64,000 bases of DNA from PFJX01 sp964393825 (GTDB lineage Bacteria; Pseudomonadota; Gammaproteobacteria; Burkholderiales; Thiobacillaceae), in the NCBI GenBank assembly GCA_964393825.1, contig CAYMUY010000009.1, positions 43,530-107,529 on the forward strand, given 5' to 3'. Positions 43,948 to 52,378 of this stretch are shown here, one piece after another. The notes beneath the pieces were generated by a model. That model was given only the letters and a program-made list of their open reading frames with translations, made no database searches and had not been told where the DNA came from. Within the stretch, counting starts at the first letter, position 1, and every line of letters starts with the position of its first letter. A program made the position numbers and the translations under genes.

Positions 43948-44405
43948 ATCGCGGCACCATCCTGGCCTTCGATTTCGGCACCACCAAGATCGGTGTCGCG
44001 GTGGGGGATTGGGAGACCCGCATGGCGCATCCGCTGGAAGTCATCCGCGGCGAAGCCAACGACTCGCGCTTCGCGCGCATCGCCGCGCTCATCGCGGAAT
44101 GGCGGCCGAGCCAGCTGGTGGCCGGCCTGCCGCTGTCGCTGGACGGCGAGGAACACGACCTGACCCGGCGCGCGCGGCGCTTCGCCAACCAGCTCAACGG
44201 CCGCTTCAACCTGCCCGTCGCCCTGGTCGACGAGCGCCTCACCTCGGTGGAGGCGGACGCCCGCCTGCGCGAGGCCGGGGTCAAGGCCGCCGCGCGTCGC
44301 CAGGTGGAAGACAGCGTCGCGGCGCAACACATTCTGCAGGACTTTTTCGACCATGCCTCAAGCCAGCCCCTCGCCCACGACCATGCCGCAACTGCCCACT
44401 CCTGA
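43944..44405 (+). CDS. ruvX: RuvX/YqgF, RNase H-fold nuclease
   Basis: 153 aa. Putative Holliday-junction resolvase or 16S rRNA 5'-end processing nuclease. RNase H-like motifs ILAFDFGTTKIGVAVG (first Asp), GLPLSLDGEEHDLTRRARRF and VDERLTSVEADARLR (acidic site), and the C-terminal VEDSVAAQHILQDFFD. Overlaps yqgE upstream and pyrR downstream, so the block is tightly coupled. Confidence 0.95.
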   Translation: MNRGTILAFDFGTTKIGVAVGDWETRMAHPLEVIRGEANDSRFARIAALIAEWRPSQLVAGLPLSLDGEEHDLTRRARRFANQLNGRFNLPVALVDERLTSVEADARLREAGVKAAARRQVEDSVAAQHILQDFFDHASSQPLAHDHAATAHS

Positions 44406-44895
44406 CCAACTGATTGCGCGTCTGGCGGATCAGATCGCGCCCATCCTGGCCCCGGGGTCGATGCCAGACCTCGCACTGGTCGGCATCCACACCGGTGGTG
44501 TCTGGGTGATGGATGCCCTCGCCGAACGCCTCGGCCGCGACCTGCCGCGCGGCAGACTGGACATCTCCTTCTACCGCGACGACTTCTCCCGCATCGGCCT
44601 GCATCCGCAGGTGAAACCCTCGGACATCCCGTTCAACATGGAAGATCGCCATGTCCTTCTGGTCGACGACGTGCTCTATACCGGCCGCACCATCCGGGCG
44701 GCGATGAACGTGCTGTTCGATTACGGCCGTCCGGCGTCGATCCGCCTGGCGGTGCTGCTCGACCGCGGCGGCCGGGAAATGCCGATCAGCCCGGATTTCG
44801 TCGGTGCCCGGATGGCGCTGGCGGAAAACGAGAACATCTCCCTCACCCGCGCCGAGGACGGCGCCCTGGGTTTCAAGGTCAATCAACGGACATGA
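44353..44895 (+). CDS. pyrR: PyrR, bifunctional pyr regulator / uracil phosphoribosyltransferase family
   Basis: 180 aa (170 if the ATG at 44383 is used). PRPP-binding motif HVLLVDDVLYTGRTIRAAM, plus LDISFYRDDF and AVLLDRGGREMPISPDFVG of the PyrR family. In Bacillus it attenuates pyr mRNA; in proteobacteria it may act mainly as UPRTase or co-regulator. It overlaps ruvX by up to 53 bases and pyrB by four. No attenuator-like structure is obvious because the upstream region is coding. Confidence 0.93.
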   Translation: MPQASPSPTTMPQLPTPDQLIARLADQIAPILAPGSMPDLALVGIHTGGVWVMDALAERLGRDLPRGRLDISFYRDDFSRIGLHPQVKPSDIPFNMEDRHVLLVDDVLYTGRTIRAAMNVLFDYGRPASIRLAVLLDRGGREMPISPDFVGARMALAENENISLTRAEDGALGFKVNQRT

Positions 44896-45842
44896 AAAAC
44901 AACCTGCAATTGACCGAGGATGGTCGCCTCAAGCACCTGCTGAGCCTGGACGGGCTGCCCGCGCGCATCCTCACGCAAATCCTGGATACCGCCTCCTCCT
45001 TCGTCGCGGTCGGCGAGCGCGAGGTGAAGTCGGTGCCGCTGCTGCGCGGCAAGGCGGTGTTCAACGTCTTCTTCGAGAACTCGACGCGCACCCGCACCAC
45101 TTTCGAGATCGCCGCCAAGCGCCTGAACGCCGATGTGGTCAATCTCAACGTCGGCTCCTCTTCGCAGAGCAAGGGCGAGACCCTGCTCGACACCGTCGCC
45201 AACCTCTCCGCCATGCACGCCGACATGTTCGTGGTGCGCCACGCCGCCGCCGGCGCCGCCCACCTGATCGCCCGCCACGTGGCGCCGCACATCAGCGTGG
45301 TGAACGCGGGCGACGGCCGCTGCGCCCACCCCACCCAGGGCCTGCTCGACATGTTCACCATCCGCCACTTCAAGGGCGGCTTCCACAACCTGCGCGTGGC
45401 CATCGTCGGCGACGTGCTGCATTCGCGCGTGGCGCGTTCGCAGATCCACGGCCTCACCACCCTGGGTTGCCCGGAAGTGCGCGTGATCGCGCCCAAGACC
45501 CTGCTGCCGCGCGACGTCGGCAACCTCGGCGTGCACGTCTATCACAACCTGGAACAGGGCCTGAAGGATGTCGACGTGGTGATGATGCTGCGCCTGCAGA
45601 ACGAACGCATGCAGGGCGCCCGCCTGCCCTCCGCCGGCGAGTTCTACAAACACTGGGGACTGACCACCGAGAAACTGCGCCACGCCAAGCCCGACGCCAT
45701 CGTCATGCACCCCGGTCCGATGAACCGCGGCGTGGAAATCGACTCCGAAGTCGCCGACGGTCCGCAGGCGGTGATCCTCGCGCAAGTTACTTTCGGCATC
45801 GCCGTGCGCATGGCGGTCATGAGCATATTGGCGGGGAACTGA
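44892..45842 (+). CDS. pyrB: Aspartate carbamoyltransferase catalytic subunit
   Basis: Second step of pyrimidine synthesis. 316 aa. Carbamoyl-phosphate loop FFENSTRTRTTFEIAAKRL, the SSSQSKGETLLDTVANL loop, HPTQGLLDMFTIRH and VMMLRLQNERM are intact; HPGPMNRGVEIDSEVADG closes the domain. Start overlaps pyrR (ATGA). It is followed three bases later by a non-catalytic dihydroorotase-like partner, as in Pseudomonas-type ATCase complexes. Confidence 0.98.
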   Translation: MKNNLQLTEDGRLKHLLSLDGLPARILTQILDTASSFVAVGEREVKSVPLLRGKAVFNVFFENSTRTRTTFEIAAKRLNADVVNLNVGSSSQSKGETLLDTVANLSAMHADMFVVRHAAAGAAHLIARHVAPHISVVNAGDGRCAHPTQGLLDMFTIRHFKGGFHNLRVAIVGDVLHSRVARSQIHGLTTLGCPEVRVIAPKTLLPRDVGNLGVHVYHNLEQGLKDVDVVMMLRLQNERMQGARLPSAGEFYKHWGLTTEKLRHAKPDAIVMHPGPMNRGVEIDSEVADGPQAVILAQVTFGIAVRMAVMSILAGN

Positions 45843-45845
45843 GTA

Positions 45846-47132
45846 ATGAAAATCCACATCAAGAACGGCCGTGTCATCGACCCCGCCAGCGGCCTGGACA
45901 GCATTCAGGACGTCTTCGTCGCCGCCGGGCACATCCAGGCTCTGGGCCAGGCGCCCGCTGATTTCCATGCCAATCAGGTGATCGACGCGACCGGGTTGAT
46001 CGTCTGTCCCGGCCTGGTCGATCTTTCCATGCGCCTGCGCGAGCCGGGGCTGGAATACATCGCCGGGCTGGAGTCCGAGATGCACGCGGCGGCGGTCGGC
46101 GGCGTCACCTCGCTGGCCTGTCCGCCGGACACCGACCCGTCCCTGGACGAGCCCGGCCTGGTGGAAATGCTCAAGTTCCGCGCCCGCAACATGCCGGGGC
46201 CGCGTGTCTACCCGGTGGGCGCGCTGACCCGCGAATTGAAGGGCGAGCGCCTGACCGAGATGGCGGAGCTGCACGAGGCCGGCTGCATCGCCTTCAGCCA
46301 GGCCGACGCGCCGCTGATCGACACCCAGGTGTTGCTGCGCGCCCTGGAATACGCCACCACCTTCGATCTGCCGGTGTGGTTGCGCGCGCAGGACCCGCAC
46401 CTGTCCCGCAACGGCGTCGCCCATGATGGCGTCGTCGCCGCCCGCCTCGGCCTGCATCCGATCCCGGTGCCGGCGGAAACCGTGGCGTTGTCGACCATCC
46501 TGCTGCTGACCCGGGAGACCGGCGCCCGCGTGCATCTGTGCCGGCTATCCAGCCGCGCCGGGGTGGAAATGGTGCGGCAAGCGAAGAAGGACGGCCTGCG
46601 CGTGAGCTGCGACGTCGGCATCCACCATGTGCATCTTTCCGAGATGGATACGGCGGACTTCGATTCCAACTGCCACCTGGTGCCGCCACTGCGCAGCCAG
46701 CGCGACCGCGACGCGCTGCGTCAGGCCCTGGCCGAGGGCGTGATCGACGCCATCTGTTCCGACCACGCGCCGGTGGACGAGGACGCCAAGGAACGTCCCT
46801 TCCAGGAAGCCGAACCGGGTGCCACCGGCGTCGAACTGCTGCTGCCGCTGACCCTGAAATGGGCGCGCGAGACCGGCATGACGCTGAACCAGGCACTGGC
46901 CTATATCACCCACCGGCCGGCCGCCATCATGGGCGTCGATGCCGGCCGTATCGGCGTCGGCAAGCCGGCCGACCTCTGCGTGTTCGACCCCGACGCCGCC
47001 TGGGTGGTCAGCCCTTCCAGTCTCGCCAGCCTGGGCAAGAACAGTCCCTACCTGGGCCTGGAGATGATCGGCCAGGTGCGCTACACGGTCATCGACGGCC
47101 ATCTCGACTACAAGCGGGGCAAGGCGGGCTGA
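45846..47132 (+). CDS. PyrC', catalytically inactive dihydroorotase-like partner of ATCase
   Basis: 428 aa amidohydrolase of the PyrX/PyrC' type. The metal-binding motif normally written DLHVHLREPG is DLSMRLREPG here: both His are replaced (S61, R63), so it should not bind the alpha metal. The rest of the fold (CPPDTDPSLDEPG, SDHAPVDEDAKERPF, TGVELLLPL) is kept. Known counterparts in Pseudomonas form a dodecamer with PyrB and are required for ATCase assembly. A catalytic PyrC is encoded at 58.4 kb. Confidence 0.93.
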   Translation: MKIHIKNGRVIDPASGLDSIQDVFVAAGHIQALGQAPADFHANQVIDATGLIVCPGLVDLSMRLREPGLEYIAGLESEMHAAAVGGVTSLACPPDTDPSLDEPGLVEMLKFRARNMPGPRVYPVGALTRELKGERLTEMAELHEAGCIAFSQADAPLIDTQVLLRALEYATTFDLPVWLRAQDPHLSRNGVAHDGVVAARLGLHPIPVPAETVALSTILLLTRETGARVHLCRLSSRAGVEMVRQAKKDGLRVSCDVGIHHVHLSEMDTADFDSNCHLVPPLRSQRDRDALRQALAEGVIDAICSDHAPVDEDAKERPFQEAEPGATGVELLLPLTLKWARETGMTLNQALAYITHRPAAIMGVDAGRIGVGKPADLCVFDPDAAWVVSPSSLASLGKNSPYLGLEMIGQVRYTVIDGHLDYKRGKAG

Positions 47133-47141
47133 GGCGATATC

Positions 47142-47203
47142 GCGCGGGCTTCCCGCCGGCATGCCTTCACGGACCTGGGATGCAGGCTGAAAGCCCGCGC
47201 TAC
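47142..47203. repeat. REP-like inverted repeat with GTAG head
   Basis: GCGCGGGCTT (47142-47151) and AAGCCCGCGC (47191-47200) are perfect 10-base inverted arms. The right end finishes CTAC, that is GTAGCGCGGGCTT on the minus strand, the same head-plus-palindrome layout as the REP pair at 17.98 kb but with a different stem. It lies between converging pyrC' and the polyamine-binding protein gene, where it may also act as a bidirectional terminator. Confidence 0.7.
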
Positions 47204-47210
47204 AGGGGGC

Positions 47211-48263
47211 TCAACGCAGCTTGATCTCGGTCCAGATGCGGTTCAGCACGCGGCGGCTTTTGCGATCCAGGTCGCGCAGCATTTCCAGTCGGTCCAGTGT
47301 GGCGCTGTCGGGAAAGATGGCCGGGTCGGCTGCGATGTCGGGGCGAATGAAGCGCATGGCGGCGCGGTTGGGGTTGCCGGAGCCGATCAGGTTGGTCAGC
47401 TCGGCGGCGTTCTCGCCGCGCAGCATGAAATCGATGAAGCGCAGCGCGAGTTCCGGGTGACGGCTGGTCCTGTGCAGGACCATGGAGTCCAGGGCCAGCA
47501 CGGCGCCTTCCCTGGGGATGCTGGCGGCGATGTTGAAGCCGCGGCGGGCCTTCACCGCGTCGGCATTGGCCTGGAACATGTCGTTGGAGTAGCCATGCGC
47601 GACCCAGATGTTGCCCAGGGTCAGCTCCTTGATGTAGCTGGAGGCGTTGAACGCCGCCCAGTAGGGCTTGGCGCGCAGGATCAGGTCGCGTGCCTGCTTC
47701 CACTTGCGCTCATCGCTGTCGTTGACCGAATGGCCGAGATACTTCATGGCGGCACCGATCAGTTCCCGCTGTGAGTCGAGCACCGTGACCCGCCCCTTGA
47801 GCTTCTCCAGGTATTTCGGCTCGAAGATCAGCGCCCAGGTGTCGGTGGGCAAGCCCAGTTCCGCCAGCTTGCGGGTGTTGTAGCCGAGCAGGGTGATCGT
47901 GTAGGCATAGGGCACCGAGTAGCGGTTGCCGGGGTCGAAGAAGGCATGCAGGAAGTCAGGCTTGAGGTGATGGAAGTGATCCAGCCGCGCGGTATCGATG
48001 GCGCGCAACTGCTTCGACCTGAGCAGCGCCTCGACGGCATAGCCGGTGGGGACGATCAGGTCGTAGCCGCTGGCGCCCGCCGCCAGCTTGGCCAGCATCT
48101 CCTCGTTGTCGGAGTAATAGTCCCGCACCACCCGGCACCGGCATTCGGCCTCGAAGCGGGCGACGGTGGCGTCGGAGATGTAGTTGTTCCAGTTGTAGAG
48201 GTACAGCGTGTCGGTGGCGTGGGCGGCCGCGACCAGGCAGAACCACAAAAGCCAGCGCATCAC
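47211..48263 (-). CDS. Spermidine/putrescine-type periplasmic binding protein
   Basis: 350 aa, exported (signal MMRWLLWFCLVAAAHA). Mature protein starts LYLYNWNNYISDATVARFE, the PotD/PotF signature, with YDLIVPTGYAVEALL, PYAYTITLLGYN and GSGNPNRAA further on. Captures polyamines for the adjacent ABC importer. Last gene of the four-gene minus-strand operon; start overlaps the upstream permease stop. Which polyamine is bound cannot be told from sequence. Confidence 0.92.
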   Translation of the reverse strand: MMRWLLWFCLVAAAHATDTLYLYNWNNYISDATVARFEAECRCRVVRDYYSDNEEMLAKLAAGASGYDLIVPTGYAVEALLRSKQLRAIDTARLDHFHHLKPDFLHAFFDPGNRYSVPYAYTITLLGYNTRKLAELGLPTDTWALIFEPKYLEKLKGRVTVLDSQRELIGAAMKYLGHSVNDSDERKWKQARDLILRAKPYWAAFNASSYIKELTLGNIWVAHGYSNDMFQANADAVKARRGFNIAASIPREGAVLALDSMVLHRTSRHPELALRFIDFMLRGENAAELTNLIGSGNPNRAAMRFIRPDIAADPAIFPDSATLDRLEMLRDLDRKSRRVLNRIWTEIKLR

Positions 48264-49039
48264 CCGCCCCCCTTCATGAAACCCTTGTCCAGGCGCGAGG
48301 CGGCGACCACCAGCACCAGGGTGAGCAGCATGAGCAGGCTGGAGATGGCGTTCACTTCCGGCGTCACCGCGATCTTGATCATCGAGTAGATCTGTAGCGG
48401 CAGGGTCGAGACGCCGACCCCCGCGGTGAAGAAAGTGATGACGAAATCGTCGATGGAGAGGGTGAAAGCCATCAGGAAGCCCGCCACCACCGCCGGCAGG
48501 ATCAGCGGCAGGGTGACCAGGCGGAAGGTCTGCCAGGGTGAGGCGCCGAGGTCGCGCGCCGCTTCGAATATGCTTTCATCCATGCCGGCCAGGCGAGCCC
48601 GCACGATGATCGCGACGAAGCCGATGGAAAAGGTGATGTGTGCCAATACCACCGAGAGCAGACCCAGGGTGAGATGCAGCACCTGGATGAAGAACACCAG
48701 CAGCGACACGCCGAGCAGGATCTCCGGCATCGCCACCGGGGTGATCACCAGCAGCGGTAGCCAGCGCGGGCGGTAACGGTGGATGGCCAGCCCGGCCAGG
48801 GTGCCGAGGAAGGTGGCGCAAGTGCTGGCGACCAGGGCGATGAAAAGCGAATTGCGCGCCGCCTGCAGCATTCCCGTGTCATTGAACAGCGCCCGGTACC
48901 AGTCGAGGGTGAAGCCCACCCATTCGGCGTTGAGACGCGAGTCGTTGAAGGAATACGCCACCACCACCAGCAGCGGCAGATACAGGAAGGCGAAGGTGGC
49001 GCCCGCCGCCAGCTTCAACCAGATGGGCAACTTGCGCAT
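48260..49039 (-). CDS. PotC-like ABC permease
   Basis: 259 aa inner-membrane permease with six predicted helices. The EAA loop is visible as EAARDLGASPWQTFRLVTLPLILPAV. N-terminus KLAAGATFAFLYLPLLVVVAYSFN is typical of PotC/PotI. Three bases after the first permease gene. Forms the channel with the PotB-like protein. Confidence 0.93.
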   Translation of the reverse strand: MRKLPIWLKLAAGATFAFLYLPLLVVVAYSFNDSRLNAEWVGFTLDWYRALFNDTGMLQAARNSLFIALVASTCATFLGTLAGLAIHRYRPRWLPLLVITPVAMPEILLGVSLLVFFIQVLHLTLGLLSVVLAHITFSIGFVAIIVRARLAGMDESIFEAARDLGASPWQTFRLVTLPLILPAVVAGFLMAFTLSIDDFVITFFTAGVGVSTLPLQIYSMIKIAVTPEVNAISSLLMLLTLVLVVAASRLDKGFMKGGG

Positions 49040-49042
49040 GGC

Positions 49043-49978
49043 CTAGGTCCCTCCGCGCCGTGCCCGCCCCGCCCAGGCGGCGAATCCGGCCAGCGAGAGC
49101 ACGCACAGGGTCAACACGATCGAGAGCGTGGCGCCAAACGGCCAGTCGCGGACGCCGAGGAACTGGTCCTTGATCAGGTTGCCGATCAGCATGTCGCGGG
49201 TGCCGCCGAGAATGTCGGGAATGGCAAACATGCCCAGCACCGGGATGAACACCAGCGTCGAGCCGGAATACACACCCGGCAGCGATAGCGGCCAGGTTAC
49301 CCGCCAGAAGCGTTGCCACGCACTGGCGCCCAGATCCTGGGCGGCGTCGAGCAGCACCGGGTCGTGCTTCTCCAGGTTGGTGTAGAGCGGCAGGATCATG
49401 AACGGAAGATGCACGTAGACCATGCCCACCAGCACCGCGAAGGGCGAGAACAACAGGCTGACCGGCTCCAGGCCGAAGGCGCCGAGGACACTGTTGAGCA
49501 TCCGCGCCAGTGCCGCCTGTGGCCCGAGCAGGATCATCCAGGAGTAGACCCGGATCAGGAAATTGCTGGCGAAGGGCAGAATCACCAGCAGCACCAGGAA
49601 ATCACGGTGCTGCTTCGGACTTTTCGCGATCAGCCAGGCCACCGGGTAGGCCAGGAGCAGACAGATCAGCGTGGAGGCGGCCGCGACCAGGAAGGAGCGC
49701 AACAGGATTTCCGTGAACAGGAAATCACTGAAGAAGAACTGGTAGTTCTCCAGGGTCAGGCCGTATTCGCGCCCCTCTCCGGGATCGGCCAGCGGCGCCA
49801 GGCCACCGAATTCACCTGGGTACTGGAATGAGGCCAGCACCACGATCAGCGCCGGGGCCAGGAAGAACGTCAGCAAAAACAGGGTGGGTGGCGCGGTGAT
49901 GGCCCACCTGGCTGTTCGTTCTCCCCGTTGTGGAAGGGGAGCTGGCGGGCGGTCAGTCCCGGACATAGTGGCCAGCAT
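49043..49978 (-). CDS. PotB-like ABC permease
   Basis: 311 aa (307 if the ATG at 49966 is used). N-terminal extension with Pro/Arg, then six helices. The EAA-type loop reads DAAQDLGASAWQRFWRVTWPLSLPGV; YSWMILLGPQAALARMLN and PVSLLFSPFAVLVGMVYVHLPF are PotB/PotH-like. Overlaps the ATPase gene end by up to 26 bases. Confidence 0.92.
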   Translation of the reverse strand: MLATMSGTDRPPAPLPQRGERTARWAITAPPTLFLLTFFLAPALIVVLASFQYPGEFGGLAPLADPGEGREYGLTLENYQFFFSDFLFTEILLRSFLVAAASTLICLLLAYPVAWLIAKSPKQHRDFLVLLVILPFASNFLIRVYSWMILLGPQAALARMLNSVLGAFGLEPVSLLFSPFAVLVGMVYVHLPFMILPLYTNLEKHDPVLLDAAQDLGASAWQRFWRVTWPLSLPGVYSGSTLVFIPVLGMFAIPDILGGTRDMLIGNLIKDQFLGVRDWPFGATLSIVLTLCVLSLAGFAAWAGRARRGGT

Positions 49979-51038
49979 CCCAGGCCCAGCTCACCGTCAC
50001 CCGGTCGCCGATCTCGAAGAAACGGGCGCGGCCGGGCGCATCGTTGGCACGTAGCGCGGCGAGTTCGTGGCCGTTGTCGAGGGTGACCTGATAGGTGGTG
50101 ACGTCGCCGACATAGAGGAAATCGCGCACCGTGCCGGGGAAGTGGTTCGCGTGGTCGGCAGCGCTGCCCAGGGCATCAATGCGGATCTGCTCCGGGCGGA
50201 GCGCCAGCACCCCGTTGTCTCCCCTGCGCGCACCTTCAGCGGCGGGTGCCAGGATGGCCCCAAGCCCCGCGGCTTCAAGATGAAAGCGCCCTTCCCGATG
50301 TTCGACCACACGGGCATCGAGCAGATTGCAGTTGCCGATGAAATCGGCGACGAAACGGTTTTTCGGGAAGCTGTAGAGGCGCGAGGGTTCGTCCAGTTGT
50401 TCGACGCGGCCCTGGTTCATCACCGCGATGCGGTGCGACAGGGCCAGCGCTTCCGGTTGCGCATGGGTGACGAAGACGAAGGTGACACCCACTTCGCGTT
50501 GCAGCTTGATCAGCTCCAGTTGCATCTCCTCGCGCAATTTCAGGTCCAGCGCGCCCAGGGGTTCGTCCAGCAGCAGCAGGCGGGGCCGGTTGACCAGGCC
50601 GCGGGCAAGGGCCACCCGCTGCTTCTGGCCACCGGAGATTTCATGCGGATAGTGCCCCGCCAGTTGGGACAGATGCACCTGCTCCAGGGCCTCCGCCACG
50701 CGCCGCCGCAATTCGACCTCGTTCACCCTCGCCATGCGAAGGGGAAAGGCGACGTTCTGTCCCACGGTGAGATGCGGAAACAGGGCATAACTCTGAAATA
50801 CGGTATGGATGGGACGGCGCTCGGCGGGGGTATTGGCGAGGTCGCGGCCATCCAGCAGGATCCGCCCGACATCCGGCAGGTCGAATCCGGCAATCATGCG
50901 CAAGAGGGTGGTCTTGCCGCAGCCGGACGGACCCAGGAGAGTGAAGAATTCGCCGCTCGCCACGTCAAAGCTGACGTCCTTCACTGCTTCGAAGGCACCG
51001 AAGCGGCGGGTGATGTTGCGGATTTCGAGCAGGGCCAT
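49953..51038 (-). CDS. PotA-like ABC transporter ATPase
   Basis: 361 aa. Walker A LLGPSGCGKTTLLRMIAG, Q-loop TVFQSYALFPH, signature ISGGQKQRVALARGLV and Walker B LLLLDEPLGALD are intact; C-terminal TOBE domain LRPEQIRI. Unusual: the H-loop segment reads FVTHAQPEALALSHRIAV, where FVTHDQEEAL-SDRIAV is usual, so Asp, Glu and Asp are replaced while the switch His is kept. Start ATG 51038. First gene of the polyamine importer operon. Confidence 0.93.
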   Translation of the reverse strand: MALLEIRNITRRFGAFEAVKDVSFDVASGEFFTLLGPSGCGKTTLLRMIAGFDLPDVGRILLDGRDLANTPAERRPIHTVFQSYALFPHLTVGQNVAFPLRMARVNEVELRRRVAEALEQVHLSQLAGHYPHEISGGQKQRVALARGLVNRPRLLLLDEPLGALDLKLREEMQLELIKLQREVGVTFVFVTHAQPEALALSHRIAVMNQGRVEQLDEPSRLYSFPKNRFVADFIGNCNLLDARVVEHREGRFHLEAAGLGAILAPAAEGARRGDNGVLALRPEQIRIDALGSAADHANHFPGTVRDFLYVGDVTTYQVTLDNGHELAALRANDAPGRARFFEIGDRVTVSWAWDAGHYVRD

Positions 51039-51144
51039 GAGCAAGACTATAGCCGCTGTCCGGGGGCAGTATGGCGGTCTGGTGGCGACGGCCGTCGCGG
51101 CCGGCCTCTTATACTGTATGGCCCATCAGGATGGATCGACCTTC
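51039..51144. promoter_or_regulatory. Divergent promoter gap before polyamine operon and unknown gene
   Basis: 106 bases serving two divergent genes. TATACT (51110-51115) is a good -10 candidate for the plus-strand gene. GACGGCCGTCGCGGCCGGCC (51087-51106) is palindrome-rich. Confidence 0.4.
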
Positions 51145-51522
51145 ATGAACCCACCCACGCTGCTCTCAGTCATCGAACTGCTCGGTTATCCCAATTTGCG
51201 TCCCTTGTATGAACGCCTGGGCTATCGGGTCCAGACCGAGTTCGCGGTGCGTCGGGCGATCAGTTCGCTACGCAAGGAAAAACCGACGGTGATCATCGCC
51301 GATTTCTATTTTCAGCCGGATTTCCGTGACCGCGTCAGCAACCTGGAATCGCTGCTGGCCAGCGTCCAGTCGCAGCGGGAAGTGAAGGTGCTGGTGCTCT
51401 ACGAGTCGGCGCACCAGCATGCCCTCGACCGTTTGCTGCAACGTTTTCGCATCGACGCGGCGCTGACATTGCCGGTGGACGAAGCGCGGCTCGAAGCCAT
51501 GCTGGCCGAATGGCGGGGTTGA
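51145..51522 (+). CDS. Conserved-looking protein of unknown function
   Basis: 125 aa starting MNPPTLLSVIELLGYPNLR. Alternating hydrophobic strands and helices (PTVIIADFYFQPDFRD, VKVLVLYE, IDAALTLPVDEARL) suggest a small receiver-like or Rossmann-like alpha/beta fold, but the acidic pocket of a response regulator is not evident. No signal peptide or membrane helix. I do not recognise the family. Confidence 0.65.
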   Translation: MNPPTLLSVIELLGYPNLRPLYERLGYRVQTEFAVRRAISSLRKEKPTVIIADFYFQPDFRDRVSNLESLLASVQSQREVKVLVLYESAHQHALDRLLQRFRIDAALTLPVDEARLEAMLAEWRG

Positions 51523-51565
51523 GCTACTATCGATGCCCTCTTGAATTCAACAGAACCCGTTGCTC

Positions 51566-52105
51566 ATGAAAACAATCTCCCTGCTCCTCCTCGCCGCCGG
51601 CATGCTCCTCGGGCCCGCTTACTGGATCTATGCCAAGTTCTATTCCGGCAGCCAGGCTGCGCTGGTACCCCTGATCCAGCTGGATGCCGCCGCCGGAACC
51701 TGGCGCTCGGCCGAGTTCAGCATGACGGGGACCATGGCGCCGGTCGGCCTGATCCTGAAATCACAGGGCAGCTTCACGCCGAACAAGGATGAGAGCCGGC
51801 CGCCCAAGGATCTCTACGCGGCGTTGCTGGGCCGTGATGGCGAGACCGCGAAACCGCTGGGCTTCGAGTTGAACGCAGGCAGCATCGGCAACAGCAACCC
51901 GGTGTTCAATACCCACCTGGTGTTGTTCGAGACGGTGAAGGAGGGGCGTTACCATCTGGAGATCACCCCGTCGGGGCCGCCCAACATTCCGTTGCAGAGA
52001 GTGGAACTGGAGGTGCGTCAGCATCTGGTCGAGCCCAATCCCAACATCGTCATGGCCGGGGTGCTGCTGCTGGTGCTGGGCGTTCTGGGGCTGGTGATGG
52101 TGTAG
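51566..52105 (+). CDS. Membrane-anchored protein of unknown function
   Basis: 179 aa. N-terminal hydrophobic segment (1-24) and a C-terminal helix (about 161-178, IVMAGVLLLVLGVLGLVMV) flank a periplasmic beta-rich domain (WRSAEFSMTGTMAPVGLIL, NTHLVLFETVKEGRYHLEI). This is a hairpin-like topology with both ends in the membrane. No recognised motif. Ends 20 bases before an intrinsic terminator. Confidence 0.7.
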   Translation: MKTISLLLLAAGMLLGPAYWIYAKFYSGSQAALVPLIQLDAAAGTWRSAEFSMTGTMAPVGLILKSQGSFTPNKDESRPPKDLYAALLGRDGETAKPLGFELNAGSIGNSNPVFNTHLVLFETVKEGRYHLEITPSGPPNIPLQRVELEVRQHLVEPNPNIVMAGVLLLVLGVLGLVMV

Positions 52106-52124
52106 GCTGCGTTGCCCGGACAGC

Positions 52125-52154
52125 AAAATGCCGGCACTTGGCCGGCATTTTTTT
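52125..52154 (+). terminator. Intrinsic terminator between converging genes
   Basis: ATGCCGGC (52128-52135) pairs with GCCGGCAT (52141-52148) around ACTTG, followed by seven T. AAAA precedes the stem, so weak termination of the minus-strand rho transcript is also possible. Confidence 0.9.
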
Positions 52155-52159
52155 CGCGA

Positions 52160-52378
52160 CGTGGCCTGGAGGCGCTGACTCAGCCGCGCCGCATCGACTC
52201 GAAGAACTCCGCGTTGTTCTTGGTCGCGCGGATCTTGTCGGAGAGGAATGCCATCGCCGGAAGGTGCGCCCCGCGCAGGGCGGAGCAGTGCCTGCCGCAG
52301 GCAGGTGTGACCCCGGAGCGGGGCGTGGCCTGGAGGCGCTGACTCAGCCGCGCCGCATCGACTCGAAGAACTCCGCGT
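52160..52378 (-). repeat. Duplicated rho 3' end flanking a palindromic spacer
   Basis: Bases 52160-52258 repeat the last ~99 bases of rho and its downstream flank; the second copy starts at 52324, is interrupted by the N-gap at 52379 and resumes at 52479. Between them is a 65-base spacer (52259-52323) with a hairpin TGCCTGC-C-GCAGGCA (52290-52304) inside outer arms CGCCCCGC and GCGGGGCG. The copy nearer the gene restores an intact C-terminus and stop. Copy 1 differs at one base (G for T at 52250) before diverging. Confidence 0.85.

Noticed and set aside
44883..46535. Minus-strand reading frame of 550 codons opposite pyrB/pyrC'
   Set aside because: Shadow of conserved pyrimidine genes; His-rich composition typical of antisense frames.
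52180..52346. Rho with a C-terminal extension reading into the second copy
   Set aside because: Arises only by translating through the N run; the natural stop at 52344-52346 restores the family length.
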